DNA from: Ilex aquifolium
Taxonomy: Eukaryota > Streptophyta > Magnoliopsida > Aquifoliales > Aquifoliaceae
DNA: 64,000 nucleotides
Reading direction: 5' to 3'
NCBI GenBank assembly: GCA_951799425.1
Contig: OX637394.1
Span: 38,023,001 to 38,087,000 of the forward strand
Within the stretch, counting starts at the first letter, position 1. Each line of letters opens with the position of its first letter. The position numbers and the translations under genes are program-made. The notes beneath the pieces were generated by a model. The model ran no database searches, was not told where the DNA came from, and saw only the letters and a list, made by a program, of their open reading frames with translations. This document shows, piece by piece, positions 1 through 11,513 of the stretch.

Positions 1-1
1 T

Positions 2-2671
2 CAAATGCAAAGAAGACTAAACCCATATCTAAAAGAAGTCGTTCGCAATGAAATACTCAAACTATTAGATGCAAAAATCATCTATCGTATATCTGACAGC
101 AAATGGGTTAGTCCTACACAAGTCGTTCCAAAGAAATCAGGAATCACTGTAATACAAAATAAGGAAAATGAATTAGTCCCAATGCGTACAGTCACAGGCT
201 GGCGAGTATGTATTGATTACAGAAAATTAAACTCTCTTACTAGGAAAGATCATTTTCCATTACCATTCTTAGATCAAGTCTTAGAAAGAATAGCTGGGCA
301 TGCATACTATTGCTTTTTGGATGGATATTCAGGCTACAACCAAATTGAAATTGCAATAGATGATCAAGAAAAAACCACTTTTACATGTCCCTTTGGTACC
401 TTTGCATATAAACGAATGCCATTCGGACTTTGTAATGCACCAGCTACCTTCCAACGTTGCATGTTGAGTATATTCAGTGATATGGTAGAAAGATATTTAG
501 AAGTCTTCATGGACGATTTTTCAGTATATGGAAATTCATTTCAACTCTGTCTAGAAAATCTAGAAAAAGTTCTCATTCGATGTGAGGAAACAAATCTTGT
601 CCTAAACTGGGAAAAATGTCATTTTATGGTAACACAAGGTATTGTTTTAGGCCACATAGTCTCCAAAAAAGGAATCGAAGTAGATAAGTAAAAAATCGAT
701 CTAATAGCAAATCTGCCTCCACCAAAAACAGTAAAAGACATTCGCTCATTTTTAGGCCATGCAGGATTCTACAGAAGATTTATAAAAAATTTTAGTTCAA
801 TCTCTAAGCCTATATGCAATCTATTATGTCAAGATACATCATTTGAATGGAGTGAGACATGTCAATCCGCATTTAACAAACTAAAAGACATGCTTATTTC
901 TGCACTTATTATGCAATCTCCTGATTGGTCCTTACCCTTTGAAATAATGTGTGACGCAAGTGACTATGCAGTAGGAGCTGTATTAGGGCAAAGAAAAGAC
1001 AAGAAACCATACGTGATCTATTATGCAAGCAAAACCTTAAATGATACCCAAATAAACTATTCAACCACAGAAAAAGAACTACTTGCAGTCGTATTTGCTT
1101 TAGATAAATTTCGTTCATATCTGGTGGGGTCGTCTATTGTGGTATTTACAGATCATGTAGCCCTAAAATATCTACTCACAAAGAAAGACACTAAACCACG
1201 TCTCCTACGATGGATACTATTACTCCAAGAATTTGATCTTATAATCAAAGATAAAAAGGGAGTAGAAAACGTAGTAGCAGATCACTTGTCAAGATTAAAC
1301 TATGAAATAAAAGAAGAACCAATTCCAATCAAAGAAACATTTCCAGACGAACAACTTTTCGCAATAGCAGAAGTACCATGGTATGCGGATATAGCTAACT
1401 ATCTAGCTACTGGAGCTATACCTCCTAATTACACTAAATCTGATACAAACAAATTCCTAAGGGAAGTACGTAATTTTTTCTGGGATGACCCTTATTTGTT
1501 TAAATATTGTAAAGATCAAATAATAAGGCGTTGTATACCTAATCATGAAATAAATCAAGTAATTCAGTTCTGCCACTCTGAAGCATGCGGAGGCCATTTC
1601 GCTTCAAGAAAAACCGCTGCAAAAATCATGCAGTGTGGATTTTATTGGCCAACACTTTTTAAAGATACACATATCTTTTGTTTAAACTGTGACAGATGTC
1701 AAAGAATGGGAAATATTTCAAAAAGAAACATGATGCCTCTAAACCCTATTTTAATTATTGAAATTTTTGATTGCTGGGGCATCGATTTTATGGGTCCGTT
1801 CCCCCCATCGTTTGGCTATCTATATATTCTGGTCGCAGTTGACTATGTCTCTAAATGGATCGAGGCAGTTTCTTGTCGAAATAATGATCATAAAACAGTG
1901 ATCAGATTTTTAAAAGAAAATATTCTATCTAGATTTGGAATTCCTCGCACCATTATAAGCGACGGTGGATTACATTTTTGCAATAAAATTTTTGAAAACC
2001 TCATGAAAAAATATTCCATTTCACACAAAATATCCACCCCATACCATCCGCAGACCAGTGGCCAAGCTGAATTAGCCAATAGAGAAATAAAATACATCTT
2101 AGAAAAGACAGTAAACCCAGATCGTAAAGATTGGTCTTTACGATTAACTGATGCACTGTGGGCATACCGTACTGCATATAAAACTATTTTAGGAATGTCT
2201 CCTTATAGACTAGTGTACGGAAAACCATGTCATCTCCCTGTAGAATTGGAACATCGAGCATATTGGGCAATTAAAACAATGAATTTTGATTTAGACAAGG
2301 CTGGAATAGCTCGAAAATTGCAAATCAATGAATTAGAAGAATTACGAAACGAAGCATATGAAAACACTAAAATCGCAAAATCAAGAACAAAAATTTTCCA
2401 TGATAAAAATATCATGCGAAAATCTTTCGAACCATCTCAAAAAGTTTTATTATACAATGCAAAGCTTCGTTTATTTCCAGGTAAATTAAGATCAAGATGG
2501 AGAGGTCCCTACATCGTCAAACAAGTATTTGACTACGGAGCAGTTGAAATCGAAAATCCAGTAACTGGAACTATCTTTAAAGTAAACGGTCAAAGACTTA
2601 AACCGTATTATGAAACTTTTACTCAAAACATCACTGATGTACACCTTTCTGATCCTGTCTATTTACTTTGA
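2..2671 (+). pseudogene. Athila pol: RT-RNase H-integrase, one in-frame stop
   Basis: One reading frame is open from the left edge to 2671 except for a TAA at 689-691, between the RT and the connection domain. RT has the FMDD catalytic motif at 506-517. RNase H begins near 944 (CDAS) and includes a TTEKE segment and a TDH segment. Integrase follows with an HHCC zinc module (about 1568-1700), the DDE residues (GIDFMG near 1783, SDGG near 1958, the Glu of GQAELANRE near 2066) and a C-terminal GPYIV segment typical of Ty3/gypsy integrases. Family assignment rests on Athila-like motifs such as MQRRLNP and the strong resemblance to the - strand pol at 59194-64000. The product would act in retroelement particles and at integration. 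The stop makes it probably non-functional. Confidence 0.9.
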
Positions 2672-2817
2672 AAATTTGCACTGAATCTTACTAATTCATT
2701 GTAATTTCTTTGACAGAGGAAACCGCTTGAGTAACAGCCAGAATCCTACTTGGTAAAGCAAGGGTCTACCATCAATGTTGATGATTACTGTGCTTTCATC
2801 ACAACTAGTAATTAGTT

Positions 2818-2831
2818 TAAATTGGGGAGGT
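2818..2831 (+). other. Internal polypurine-tract-like sequence after pol
   Basis: A G-rich purine run (TTGGGGAGG) preceded by A/T lies about 150 bp after the pol stop. The second Athila element has a similar run at 58771-58786 after its own pol. Both differ from the terminal polypurine tract that abuts each 3' LTR. It could be an internal plus-strand priming site or a relic; function is inferred only from position and composition. Confidence 0.4.
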
Positions 2832-2924
2832 ATGAATGTGAATTTACTTTTTAATTTTAAAATAACTCTTCTATTTTAAACAAGATAATCTAAATATATA
2901 TATATATATAAAAATATATATTTT

Positions 2925-2960
2925 GTCTTTGTGACTGGCAGACGTTAAAGAACCGGATAG
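2925..2960 (+). promoter_or_regulatory. Conserved box upstream of the Cys-rich ORF, 3'-splice-site-like
   Basis: GTCTTTGTGACTGGCAG followed by ACGTTAAAGAACC lies 64 nt before the ATG at 3005. The same box precedes both other copies of the ORF (56883-56919 and 58576-58613 on -). Its T-rich start, GTGAC and terminal CAG resemble a branch point plus 3' splice site. It may allow expression from a spliced subgenomic RNA; that is inference. Confidence 0.45.
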
Positions 2961-3004
2961 AGAGTCTTTTTATCTAATATTTAACTAAACCTAGAATATA
3001 CAGT

Positions 3005-3415
3005 ATGGATATAAAACTATTTTGGTTAAGTTTAATTATATTGCGTCATCTTCCAAAAGACGTTCACGCACTGATCATGCAAAAAGCCAGAAGAGTCAGA
3101 AATCTTGAAATATTTGAAAGCCAACCAAAACCACTATGCGGAAAAAGTCTGTATGCTAAACACAGACGAGCAAAGCGTCTCGGTGGTTGTGTCAGATGCG
3201 GTCGAACAGAACATTTAAGACAATACAATCCATGTGCGGAACCGATTTCAGGTCGAGCGTCCGATCGACTACGGTGGATTAGGTATGGGCAGAGTAAGGA
3301 CTACCCTGAGGCGCCATCCTACTCCACCCCGATGTTAACCAAGTACGTTCGAAATGAAGTTCGTCGAGTCACTGGTAATAATGATCCAGACAGTTCTGAC
3401 TCCGACACAATATAA
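3005..3415 (+). CDS. Cys-rich nucleic-acid-binding-like protein, betaflexivirus NABP-type (copy 1)
   Basis: A complete 136-codon ORF lies between pol and the env-like gene of Athila element 1. In order it has a hydrophobic N-terminal segment (residues 1-16), a DVHALIMQKAR stretch, a basic block around AKHRRAKRLGG (residues 51-61), a finger C-x2-C-x4-H-x6-C (about 62-77), an ISGRASDRLRWI box and a Ser/Asp-rich acidic tail. This architecture matches, from family knowledge, the small Cys-rich proteins of Betaflexiviridae (Pfam Viral_NABP type), which bind nucleic acid and in some genera suppress RNA silencing. Two further copies occur on the - strand (56454-56858, 58145-58555), gap-free over most of their length. 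The start at 3005 matches the M-D-x-x-LFW start shared by all three. It is open although pol and env-like here carry stops. A host-derived zinc-knuckle gene is the alternative. Confidence 0.72.
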   Translation: MDIKLFWLSLIILRHLPKDVHALIMQKARRVRNLEIFESQPKPLCGKSLYAKHRRAKRLGGCVRCGRTEHLRQYNPCAEPISGRASDRLRWIRYGQSKDYPEAPSYSTPMLTKYVRNEVRRVTGNNDPDSSDSDTI

Positions 3416-4876
3416 TCAACAGAATTTTGGAAGAAGTATATATGTATATACATAACTATAATGTGAAACCCCGGAAAATTTAAACTTTGACGAACAAGGG
3501 CAATAGGTGAATTGCCACTTCGGTACTAGTTGAAAAACTGAATTTTTCTAGATCTCGGATGACGAAACGGATTTCACCGTTGGATTCGTCTCGCGAAATC
3601 TAGTTACCCTATAAAATTTCATCGAATTCCGAGACAGTCGGATTTTTCGCGTTTTACGAGGCGGTCGAGTCTCGGGTGACCCCAAAAACGAAAATTTTGT
3701 TAAAATATGGAGAATTTGAAAATAATTTAAATAAATTTCATATAAAATATTTTGAACTTGAATCGGGTCGAAATTTAGTCGTTTCGGGATTAAAACGTAC
3801 CCGGAACTAAAAGAGACGTGTGGCCAATTGTGGGCCAAGTATTCTAAAATTATAAATAGGGGTTAAATGGCTGGAAAATCAGATTTTTTCACCCAACTCT
3901 CAGCTGGTCTCACACGTTAGAAAAGAGAGAGAGAGAAAGAGAGAAAACAAGGGTTTCTCAAGACTTTCTTCCGCCGATTCTTCGACTTTCGTCGCTCGGA
4001 TTCCGTCGCGCTAGAAGGGAGAGTTGATCTACGTGACTAGGGCTACGCGTGGACACCAAGAACGACGGTTTTCACCGAAGGTATGAAAACCGAAATTTTG
4101 GAGAAGCTTGGAATGGGCTTGGGTTGGCTTCTTGGAGTTTCCTACGGGGATTCCTCACGCTACAAGAGGTAGGGGTTCTCCTCCCTTGGCATATTCTAGT
4201 CCTTGATGTATGTATATGTGTATATGTATATAAACATATGTGTATATATGCATGGTTCAAAAGGTTGAAATAAGGAAGTGTGATTAATGATGCCTCTTAA
4301 TGAATTCTAGCTTGAATTTGGTGTCTATAAGTTACATGTGATTAGGTTGTAACTTGGGAAAATTTGAGGCATGTTGGGTGATTTATAACTTGTGCCTACA
4401 AGGTATTTGACAAAATGCTTGTGTGAATGTATGTGATTATTGTAATATACATGTATGTCTAGGGTTGTAGAAATGGAAGTTCTTGTGTGATCACTTGGAA
4501 CTTGAGATGGTGGAGGCATGCTATATGTTATATGGTGCCTTGAAGGTATTTGATTAACTGCCTAGAATGATGATAATTGATGTGTGAGGGCTATACCTTG
4601 TGATTACATGACATTATGCTTATATGGCGTTTGATGAAATGCCTTAAAGGATTAAAGTTGTTATTTGGGTGAAAGTGGAATAACATATTTGGGTGGTGTG
4701 ACTCACAATTAAAATTGTATGTTTTTAAGGAAATGAAGAATTGATTATAAGAATAACTTAAGCTAAATTTTAGCTTACAATTGATACATGGAAGTTACTT
4801 GTATTCCTTTGTGGAAGTGAATGAAATAGTGGACTGGTTTATAGCCTATTTCGGGGCTGCTATATAGCTTAATTTG

Positions 4877-4991
4877 GGGACTGTTTTGTGGATAATTAAT
4901 GGACTGTTTTGTGGTTAATTAGTGGAATGTTTTGTGGCTAATTAGTGGACTGTTTTGTGGCTAATTAGTGGACTGTTTTTATGGTTGTTTG
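4877..4991 (+). repeat. Tandem repeat, about 23-bp unit, 4-5 copies
   Basis: The unit GGACTGTTTTGTGG plus TTAATTAGT is repeated with small changes inside the solo LTR. No function is evident. Confidence 0.8.
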
Positions 4992-7317
4992 GGGACTGAA
5001 ATTGTGGTTGCCTTGAGGCTGAAATTGCGGACTGTTTTGAGTTAAACTTATGGGCTGTTTTGGGCTTATTTCATGCTATAATGTTTATGTGGAAGGGGTT
5101 GATGTAGGAGACTTTGTATAGGACTCTTACCCATGGTTGGTGACTTGATTAAATGGGGCTTTTACCTATTGTTGGTGACATGATTAAATGGATGTTGAAA
5201 GTGGATACAATATATTCTATCTTGAAATGGGGGTGTAGAAATTACTTAGAGTAATTTCTTGTGTTACACGATGACGTATAGGATTCTTCCTATTTGGGAT
5301 TATTCCTCACCTTAGTTGCTTATCAAAAAGGGTGATATGGAATGGGTAGGTGTATATATATATATGCATCACTTGCCTATTGTTATTGTTGGGTGAAATG
5401 GGTATTGAAAATGGGTAGAGTAAACTTTACCTTGGATTGGGTATGTAGAGAAATACCTAATGTGATTCTTGATCCATAGGATGAGAATTGGGCATTAAAC
5501 CACTAGCGTAGATCATGTGTGGGGAAATGGGTACCAAATGTGCTAAGCAAAGCTTGTACAAAATGGGTATAGAAATTACTCATTGGGTAAATTTCATAAA
5601 GGAACTTGAAGTGTAAAAAAATGGATATGGGAAAATTGGTAAAGTGAATGTCTAAATGGAATTGACATTTAGAGGTGGTTGCTTTATAATTCTATTGGGA
5701 GATTATGATATGTGGATATTAAGGAATGGATAGAATAAATTCTATCTTGGTATAATGGTGTAGAAATCACTAGATATGATTTCTTGAGCTTGATGATGAA
5801 ATTGAGTACATTATATGATTACATGTTTTGCGTGCTTTGAAGGTGTTGGTTATATGCCTTGGTGAAAATGAAATATGTATTGATGAGTCTAGTATGTTAA
5901 TTGCATGCTTATGTGATAACATGCTTGAAAATGGTTATTGGATGAAATGTTGATATATGCATGCTTGTTATGTGTTGGCAAGGTGTTAAATTATGATATT
6001 TATATGCTTATGATATGAAGTAAATTGGATATGTCGATTTATCCTGACATTGTTCATATGACACTCATACATATCGAACATGTGGTTAGGGTGCAATTGG
6101 TACATTACATTGCATCCTCATGGGTACATCACATTCATGGTTATAAGACATGGGTGTGTGTGTGTGTGAATTGGCATCGCATTCATGGGTCATGGACATG
6201 AGTGTGGGTGTGTGCATGTGTCGTGGATCAAACACCAAATATTGGTGGTTGATATGTGGACTCGGGAAAAAGTGGATCGACTATCCTCTTTGAGTTGCAC
6301 GGTTGCATTGCATAAGGAAAACTTGTGTTGGGTAAAGCAAGAAGGGGCATGGCGACTTCCTTGGGTGAGAAACCCTAAACCACTTGGTTCAGTCACTTTC
6401 CGGAGGTGAAATTCCAGAAAAGTGACATGGCCCACGGAGCCGGCGGTTGTGATACCAAAATCCGTTGCCCAAAGAAAACACAAGGGATTTTTGTTATAAA
6501 AACACCCATTCAATGGGTTGAATCCAAAGATGATCGGATTATTTTATAAAACGAATGATTTCCTATTCAAAACGACCATTGGATGTTTTTCTCCGTCGAA
6601 GGCGGATCATTACACTTTGGCATTACATTGTGTTGTGTGAGTCGGTGAGGACTCGGGTTGAAATGCATGAGTGAGTGTCACCTCATTCCATGGCATGGCA
6701 TTGTTGCATTCCAACATAGAATGCATATTAGCATGAAATGCTAGATTATATGTTTTATGTGATTATTACATGAGCATGAGCATCTAGGGGGAGAGTAGCC
6801 TTTGTAGGATTTTCTCTACTGGGCGTTGGCTCACCCTATACGGGAAACATTTCAGGTGCGGACTATACGCCGGTGGGAGACCCTCATACGGGACCCCAAA
6901 AATGAAGAAAAGCCGACTTGTGGCTTTTATGGTTTAACTTGTAAAGTTTTCGTATAAATTCCATTTTAATGTGTAAATATATGGAATTGTATTAAATGGA
7001 CTTCCATGGACTTTTTATAATGTAGAAAACATGAATATATATGTTTGGGTGACCTTGGAAAGGTTTGAAATGAATTGGAAATGAAAAATTATTGAAATGG
7101 ACAAAATCTGCCTTTGACTATCGGTAGTCAACAGGTAGTCGTGAACCAGAAGCGGGGCCTTAAGGGTGAAAGGGGGGCCGACATGTGGCCTCTAACCAAG
7201 ACTATTTTGTAAACTTATGTTAAAACTACATTTTGGCATGTAATGTATGTAGAAGATTTAAAGTTCTGAACTTGTGTTATATATGTTTAATGCATAAACT
7301 TGTGATATTAGAGTATG

Positions 7318-7411
7318 GATAAATGGACCCGGTGTGGTCAATGTTTTCTTATAAATGGACTCGGTGTGGTCAATGTTTTCTTATAAATGGACCCGGTGTG
7401 GCCAAAGATTT
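7318..7411 (+). repeat. Tandem repeat, 32-bp unit, 3 copies
   Basis: The unit ATAAATGGACCCGGTGTGG plus TCAATGTTTTCTT is repeated near the 3' end of the solo LTR. A single related unit is present at 28702-28722 in the other LTR of this family. Confidence 0.8.
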
Positions 7412-7904
7412 TATAAGAGACCTTGGATAGGTTATGTGTTTGCTTGGTGCACAGGGTGTGTTTGGGTAGAGCTCCCCATACAAAGGAGGCTCTGCCCGAC
7501 TTTTGCTAAATCATGGATCCCGATGAATGGGGCATGACGTGTGATATTGAGTTACACTGTATCCATGAGTATTCCGCGGGTTGATGGGTGATCAACGGAC
7601 CCCCGGATTTTGGGGTGTCACATATAATATATCTAGTTATAAAAATAAACCATGTATATATTTGTATAATGTACATATTTTTATAAATGTACGTGTTTGT
7701 ATAAACGTACATGTTTTTTTTAAATATATATAAGTATAAGAATAAGTAGTTAAAAATGTACATAAATGTAAATAACTATAATTTAAGTAGGCAATTCCGT
7801 AAATAAGCAATAACAAATAAAAAATTAAAAAACCCATTTTTTGATCACAAAAAAAAGAGTGGTGAGCAAAAGTTTTTTTTAGAATGAATATCTATGAACA
7901 TTTT

Positions 7905-8045
7905 GTGTATTGCAGGAAATTGAAGAATCACATTGCAGGAAAAATTCAAGCAAAACGCAAAGGAAAAACATCCAAACCCGAGAGTTGGTACCGTCCGGAC
8001 GGCAGTCCCACCGTCTGGACGGTGGCCCCTATTATATAAACTGTT
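7905..8045 (+). promoter_or_regulatory. Splice-acceptor-like site, 36-nt palindromic module and TATA ahead of env-like ORF
   Basis: A T-rich run ending TGTATTGCAG (AG at 7914-7915) resembles a 3' splice site. At 7990-8025 lies a 36-nt module of two near-palindromes, ACCGTCCGGACGGC and CCACCGTCTGGACGGTGG. A TATA-like TATATAAA follows at 8033-8040, 212 nt before the env-like ATG. The same 36 nt occur in exact reverse complement in the 3' LTR at 11419-11454, also upstream of a TATA box. An internal promoter or a spliced leader for the env-like gene are both possible. Confidence 0.45.
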
Positions 8046-8251
8046 CTCCATGCAGCCCGATCAGTTCTCGCAATTCTCTGCACCAAAAAATTCGGCCAGC
8101 TGAAAATCTCCAACTCCAAACCCTCAAATCTCCTATACCCAACCAATTTCAGTCAAATTTCTTCCGGTTATTTTCTTACCCATCACATTTAGAGCATATT
8201 TACCGATTGAAATCACTCGAAACAGAAAATCTGAGAAGAAATCAAGAAAAC

Positions 8252-9379
8252 ATGGCTTCAAGACAAAGAGGAAGAAGATCTTCAAGAAAGGCACAAAGAG
8301 ATCAACCTCAAGCACCTCCACAGCAACCAGAACAAGAGAATATCTTCAACCAGGTGATATTTGAAAATGTTGAACAACAAGTTTGGTATGATACGAAATT
8401 TTCTATGAAAACTGTTATTGTTGAATGACCAGTTGTGTTTGAAGATTTCGATGCCATAAGAATATGGGAAATTCTTGCTGTTAGAGGATGGTTAGATTAT
8501 GTTAAATTATCTGTCCCTGCATATGATTGCTTGATCCGTGAATTCTATAGTAATGCTCAAATACTGGAAGAAAAACATATACGTGCATTCGTACGGGGTA
8601 GAATTTTTCATGTTACTCCGGCTATTATAGCCAATTTTTTTCAACCCATGCGAAGAGAAGAAAACCCACAGTATCCATACACTGAACTTACATTACCAAA
8701 TTTGGATATTGTAGGAAGAGAAGTTACCGGTAATCCCGAATTTGGTTGGGGTAGACCAAATAAGTATATTAAGCAGGGTGATTTGACTGACACATACCGC
8801 ATCCTGAATTTAATCATAGTAAATAGCCTGTTACCTCGAGCCCAGAAAAATCAAATATATACTGAGCAAGCTTACTTTTTATATGCCTTTGGAATGGGAC
8901 ATACCATAGACTTGCCGAATCTGATCATGGACCAGATGATCCTGACTATAGGAGATAAGAAGCCTTCACTTCCATATGCTATGCTAGTATCTCAATTATG
9001 CAGAAACAATGATGTGATCATTGATCCGCTATGGAAGACTGTGGATCATTATGGGCCATTAGATAAAACTTCATTGAGAAAAAGCCATGGAGCTCAGCCA
9101 GAAATACAACCAGATGCTCAACCAGCAGCTCAACAGGAAGTACCACCCGAACCACAAGAACAACCAATCCAACCTCCTGAAGCATTCATTCCACCCGAAC
9201 AGCAGATACCAGAAGAGCAACCATACATCCCAGTGGATGACAGGACAGACAGACAGATTCTGCTAGGATTGGAAAACACTATCACTCAAATGAGCCGAAG
9301 AATGGAAGACTATGAAAGAAACCAAACAGAAATGTTGAAGCTACTGAAACAGCATTTTGGAGGAGGACCATCCACCTAG
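8252..9379 (+). pseudogene. Athila env-like ORF (putative plant transposon protein type), one stop
   Basis: The frame opens at ATG 8252 (MASRQRGRRSSRK), has a TGA at 8426-8428, then stays open to 9379, about 375 codons. The body has motifs such as VREFYSN-like LIREFYSNAQ and VRGR-like segments, matching from memory the conserved domain annotated as putative plant transposon protein or Athila env-like. A Pro/Gln-rich stretch (about 9100-9240) and a C-terminal coiled-coil-like segment follow. Position between pol and the 3' LTR fits an Athila env-like gene. No signal peptide or clear transmembrane helix is visible, so an envelope role is nominal. The second Athila element shows no such ORF, only extra Cys-rich ORFs. 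The stop makes it a probable pseudogene. Confidence 0.7.
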
Positions 9380-11140
9380 ACTGGGGATTCTACTTAAAAC
9401 TTTGTTTTCTTTCACTCACCCTTTTACTTTATGCATTTTAAATTTCTGCACTTAAAACTTGAAGTTATGTTTTATGTTTTATGCTTGTGTGATTTAAACT
9501 TAGTTAAGTTTTGCTTATATATGTTTGAACTAGTATGGTTGAAATTTAAATATGTTTAAATTGTTTTTGTCAAAATGAGAGCATATATTGCTAAAGTAGG
9601 AAACATATTTCATACAATTCACAGTTAGATTAGGGTTATATTCTAAATGCCTTACGAAAATACTCTCGATCTGATCTCATGAGACTTTCATATTTTAGCT
9701 GTACGTTATCTCAATATTTTTATTCGAACTTAACCTTAGAAGCACAAATAGATGTCTTTATTTTTGAAAACCATGCAAAATATTATACTCTTTCTATATA
9801 TAGTGGAGATGTAAAAACCAAATGCAGAATTAGAGCCATTCTTTCTTGGAGAGAAATGCTACATCTACTCAACTACGAATCTTCGACTCAGCGGTAACTT
9901 TTCTTTGAATAATCTCATTTATTTGCTTTGATTAGCACGTATTGAAATATATTATGTACATTGCCCTTAATTGTTTCTCTAGAAAGAATACAAATATAGG
10001 ATTTCTGGAAAATGATCTTAGGCCATGTTTCATTAATCTTGAGCCTAAACCATTTCTTTTACAAAATTATCCCTAGTCAGCCGTGATTGAGCCTGAAAGA
10101 AAATAATAGTCTTTTCTTAAACCCTAAGAAACACCCGAGCCACATAAACATATGATACACCTACCTTTGCTACATAATTTTCTTGCACCCTCGATTTAAA
10201 CAGCAGGATACAGAAAAGCAGGAAAAAAAAAAAAAAAAAAAAACAAAGAAAAGGGAGAAAAGAAAATCCTGGCTCGAAAGAAAAGTCTAGAAAAGAAAAC
10301 AAAAGAAAGAAAGAAAATAGCCAAGAAAGTGAAAAAAGAGAAAAATAAAAATAACCTGCAAAGTCATAAGAAAAATAAACTGAGGTGTGCCACAATGTTA
10401 AACGATAGCATTTGAATCCCACCGATGTCAGTTCTTAAACCCCGACCCCTGACCACGTTACAACCTTAACAAAGTCCTTTTTGATTCCAGAAATCATATA
10501 TTTGCATCCATTCTAGCAATCTAAAAAGGAAAATGTTAATAATATATTTAATACAGTGTTAATATTCTTTCATGAGATTATGTCAATTTCCAGTTTATTC
10601 AAAATAACCGCTCCTTTCTATTACATGTGAAATAATTTGTTTTGTTATCAATATTCCAATCACATGTAAAATTGTGAGAACAGTCACTATAACATGTGTG
10701 CTATTCTTACTGAGTGTATTCCAGGGAAGGATTGACATCAAGACTACCATGAAAGAGGGTAATATTTTTCAAGTGATTTCTGAAAATAAAAACATCACTA
10801 CACACACACACAAGTTTTCATAAAAATATATAGATAATACTACACCCAACATATGATACTCTCAAGGTGATCAGAAAAGGAAGTATTCTAGCAAGACAGA
10901 AGAAATATCATTCTAATCCACCATGTGAAAAATATGAAATATGCATTCCTAATTACTGAAGTTTGTAGGTAGCTTCACTGAAAACCTTCACGAGACACAA
11001 CTCGTCCACTAGGGATCACCTAGGGGTTTAACGGCATATTGCATATGCTAAATGCAATCGTGAAAAAATCTACGAAAATGATTTTACCTCTACTTTTATT
11101 ATATTTTCTTTTTATTTTACTAGGGACTAGTAAAGTCTAA
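9380..11140 (+). other. Athila element 1 untranslated tract before the 3' LTR
   Basis: There is no supportable gene. It contains a poly-A run (about 10222-10242), a purine-rich stretch and a short CA repeat (10801-10812). The last 170 bp match 54586-54730 of the second Athila element in reverse, including ACTAGGGACTAGTAA just before the polypurine tract. Confidence 0.6.
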
Positions 11141-11149
11141 GTTAGGGGG
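11141..11149 (+). other. Terminal polypurine tract of Athila element 1
   Basis: GTTAGGGGG directly abuts the LTR start TGTGATTAACC. The counterpart in the second element is at 54576-54585 on -. Confidence 0.85.
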
Positions 11150-11418
11150 TGTGATTAACCTAATTAGTATGTAAATTAAAAAAAATCAAAAAACTCGAAT
11201 TAGTATAATGAACGCACTAAAAATAAGTACTTAGAGTGAATTAGGGTTTGTGCGGGAATGATACTAGTTGTAACATTTTATTTAAAAGTTGCAGGACAAA
11301 TGCTGAATAAACACAAGATGCAGGAGCAATGTCAAGAGAATGGAACATTGGAGGCCAAAGTGTAAATAACCATACGTGAAGAGTCAGCATGCATGCAAGT
11401 GGATTTTCCAGCAAAGCA

Positions 11419-11513
11419 CCACCGTCCAGACGGTGGGACTGCCGTCCGGACGGTCACCCTTGTCAGACACAAGTTGATCTCCTTGCCCACTTGCCTTCCC
11501 ACGCCTATAAAAA
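11419..11513 (+). promoter_or_regulatory. LTR promoter: 36-nt palindromic module plus TATA box
   Basis: Two near-palindromes (CCACCGTCCAGACGGTGG and GCCGTCCGGACGG) at 11419-11454 are followed by CCTATAAAAAGG (TATA at 11506). Transcription would start around 11535. The module is the exact reverse complement of 7990-8025. Confidence 0.6.

Larger units (their letters stand above)
3462..7622 (+). mobile_element. 4.16 kb solo LTR inside Athila element 1 (TSD TATAA)
   Basis: The left end TGTGAAACCCC and the right end GGGGTGTCACA are imperfect inverted ends of a TG...CA LTR, flanked by TATAA at 3457-3461 and 7623-7627. There is no internal domain, PBS or pol, so it is best read as a solo LTR left by LTR-LTR recombination. 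Its last 300 bp (CCCGGTGTGG, then the GAGCTCCCC and AAAGGAG motifs) match 28700-28790, the end of another LTR followed by a tRNA-Met-type PBS. The + orientation is inferred from that match. LTRs this long with such ends are typical of Tekay/Del-like chromoviruses, but no coding region remains to prove it. No credible ORF lies within. Confidence 0.8.

Noticed and set aside
2896..2922. Short TA repeat before Cys-rich copy 1 as another viral integration scar
   Set aside because: No viral sequence adjoins it and the Athila sequence is continuous across it.
3548..3838. 96-codon frame on - at the start of the solo LTR
   Set aside because: Lies in LTR sequence, no motif, probably chance.
10117..10422. 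101-codon frame on -
   Set aside because: Phe/Leu/Ser-rich translation of a purine-rich untranslated tract; no motif.
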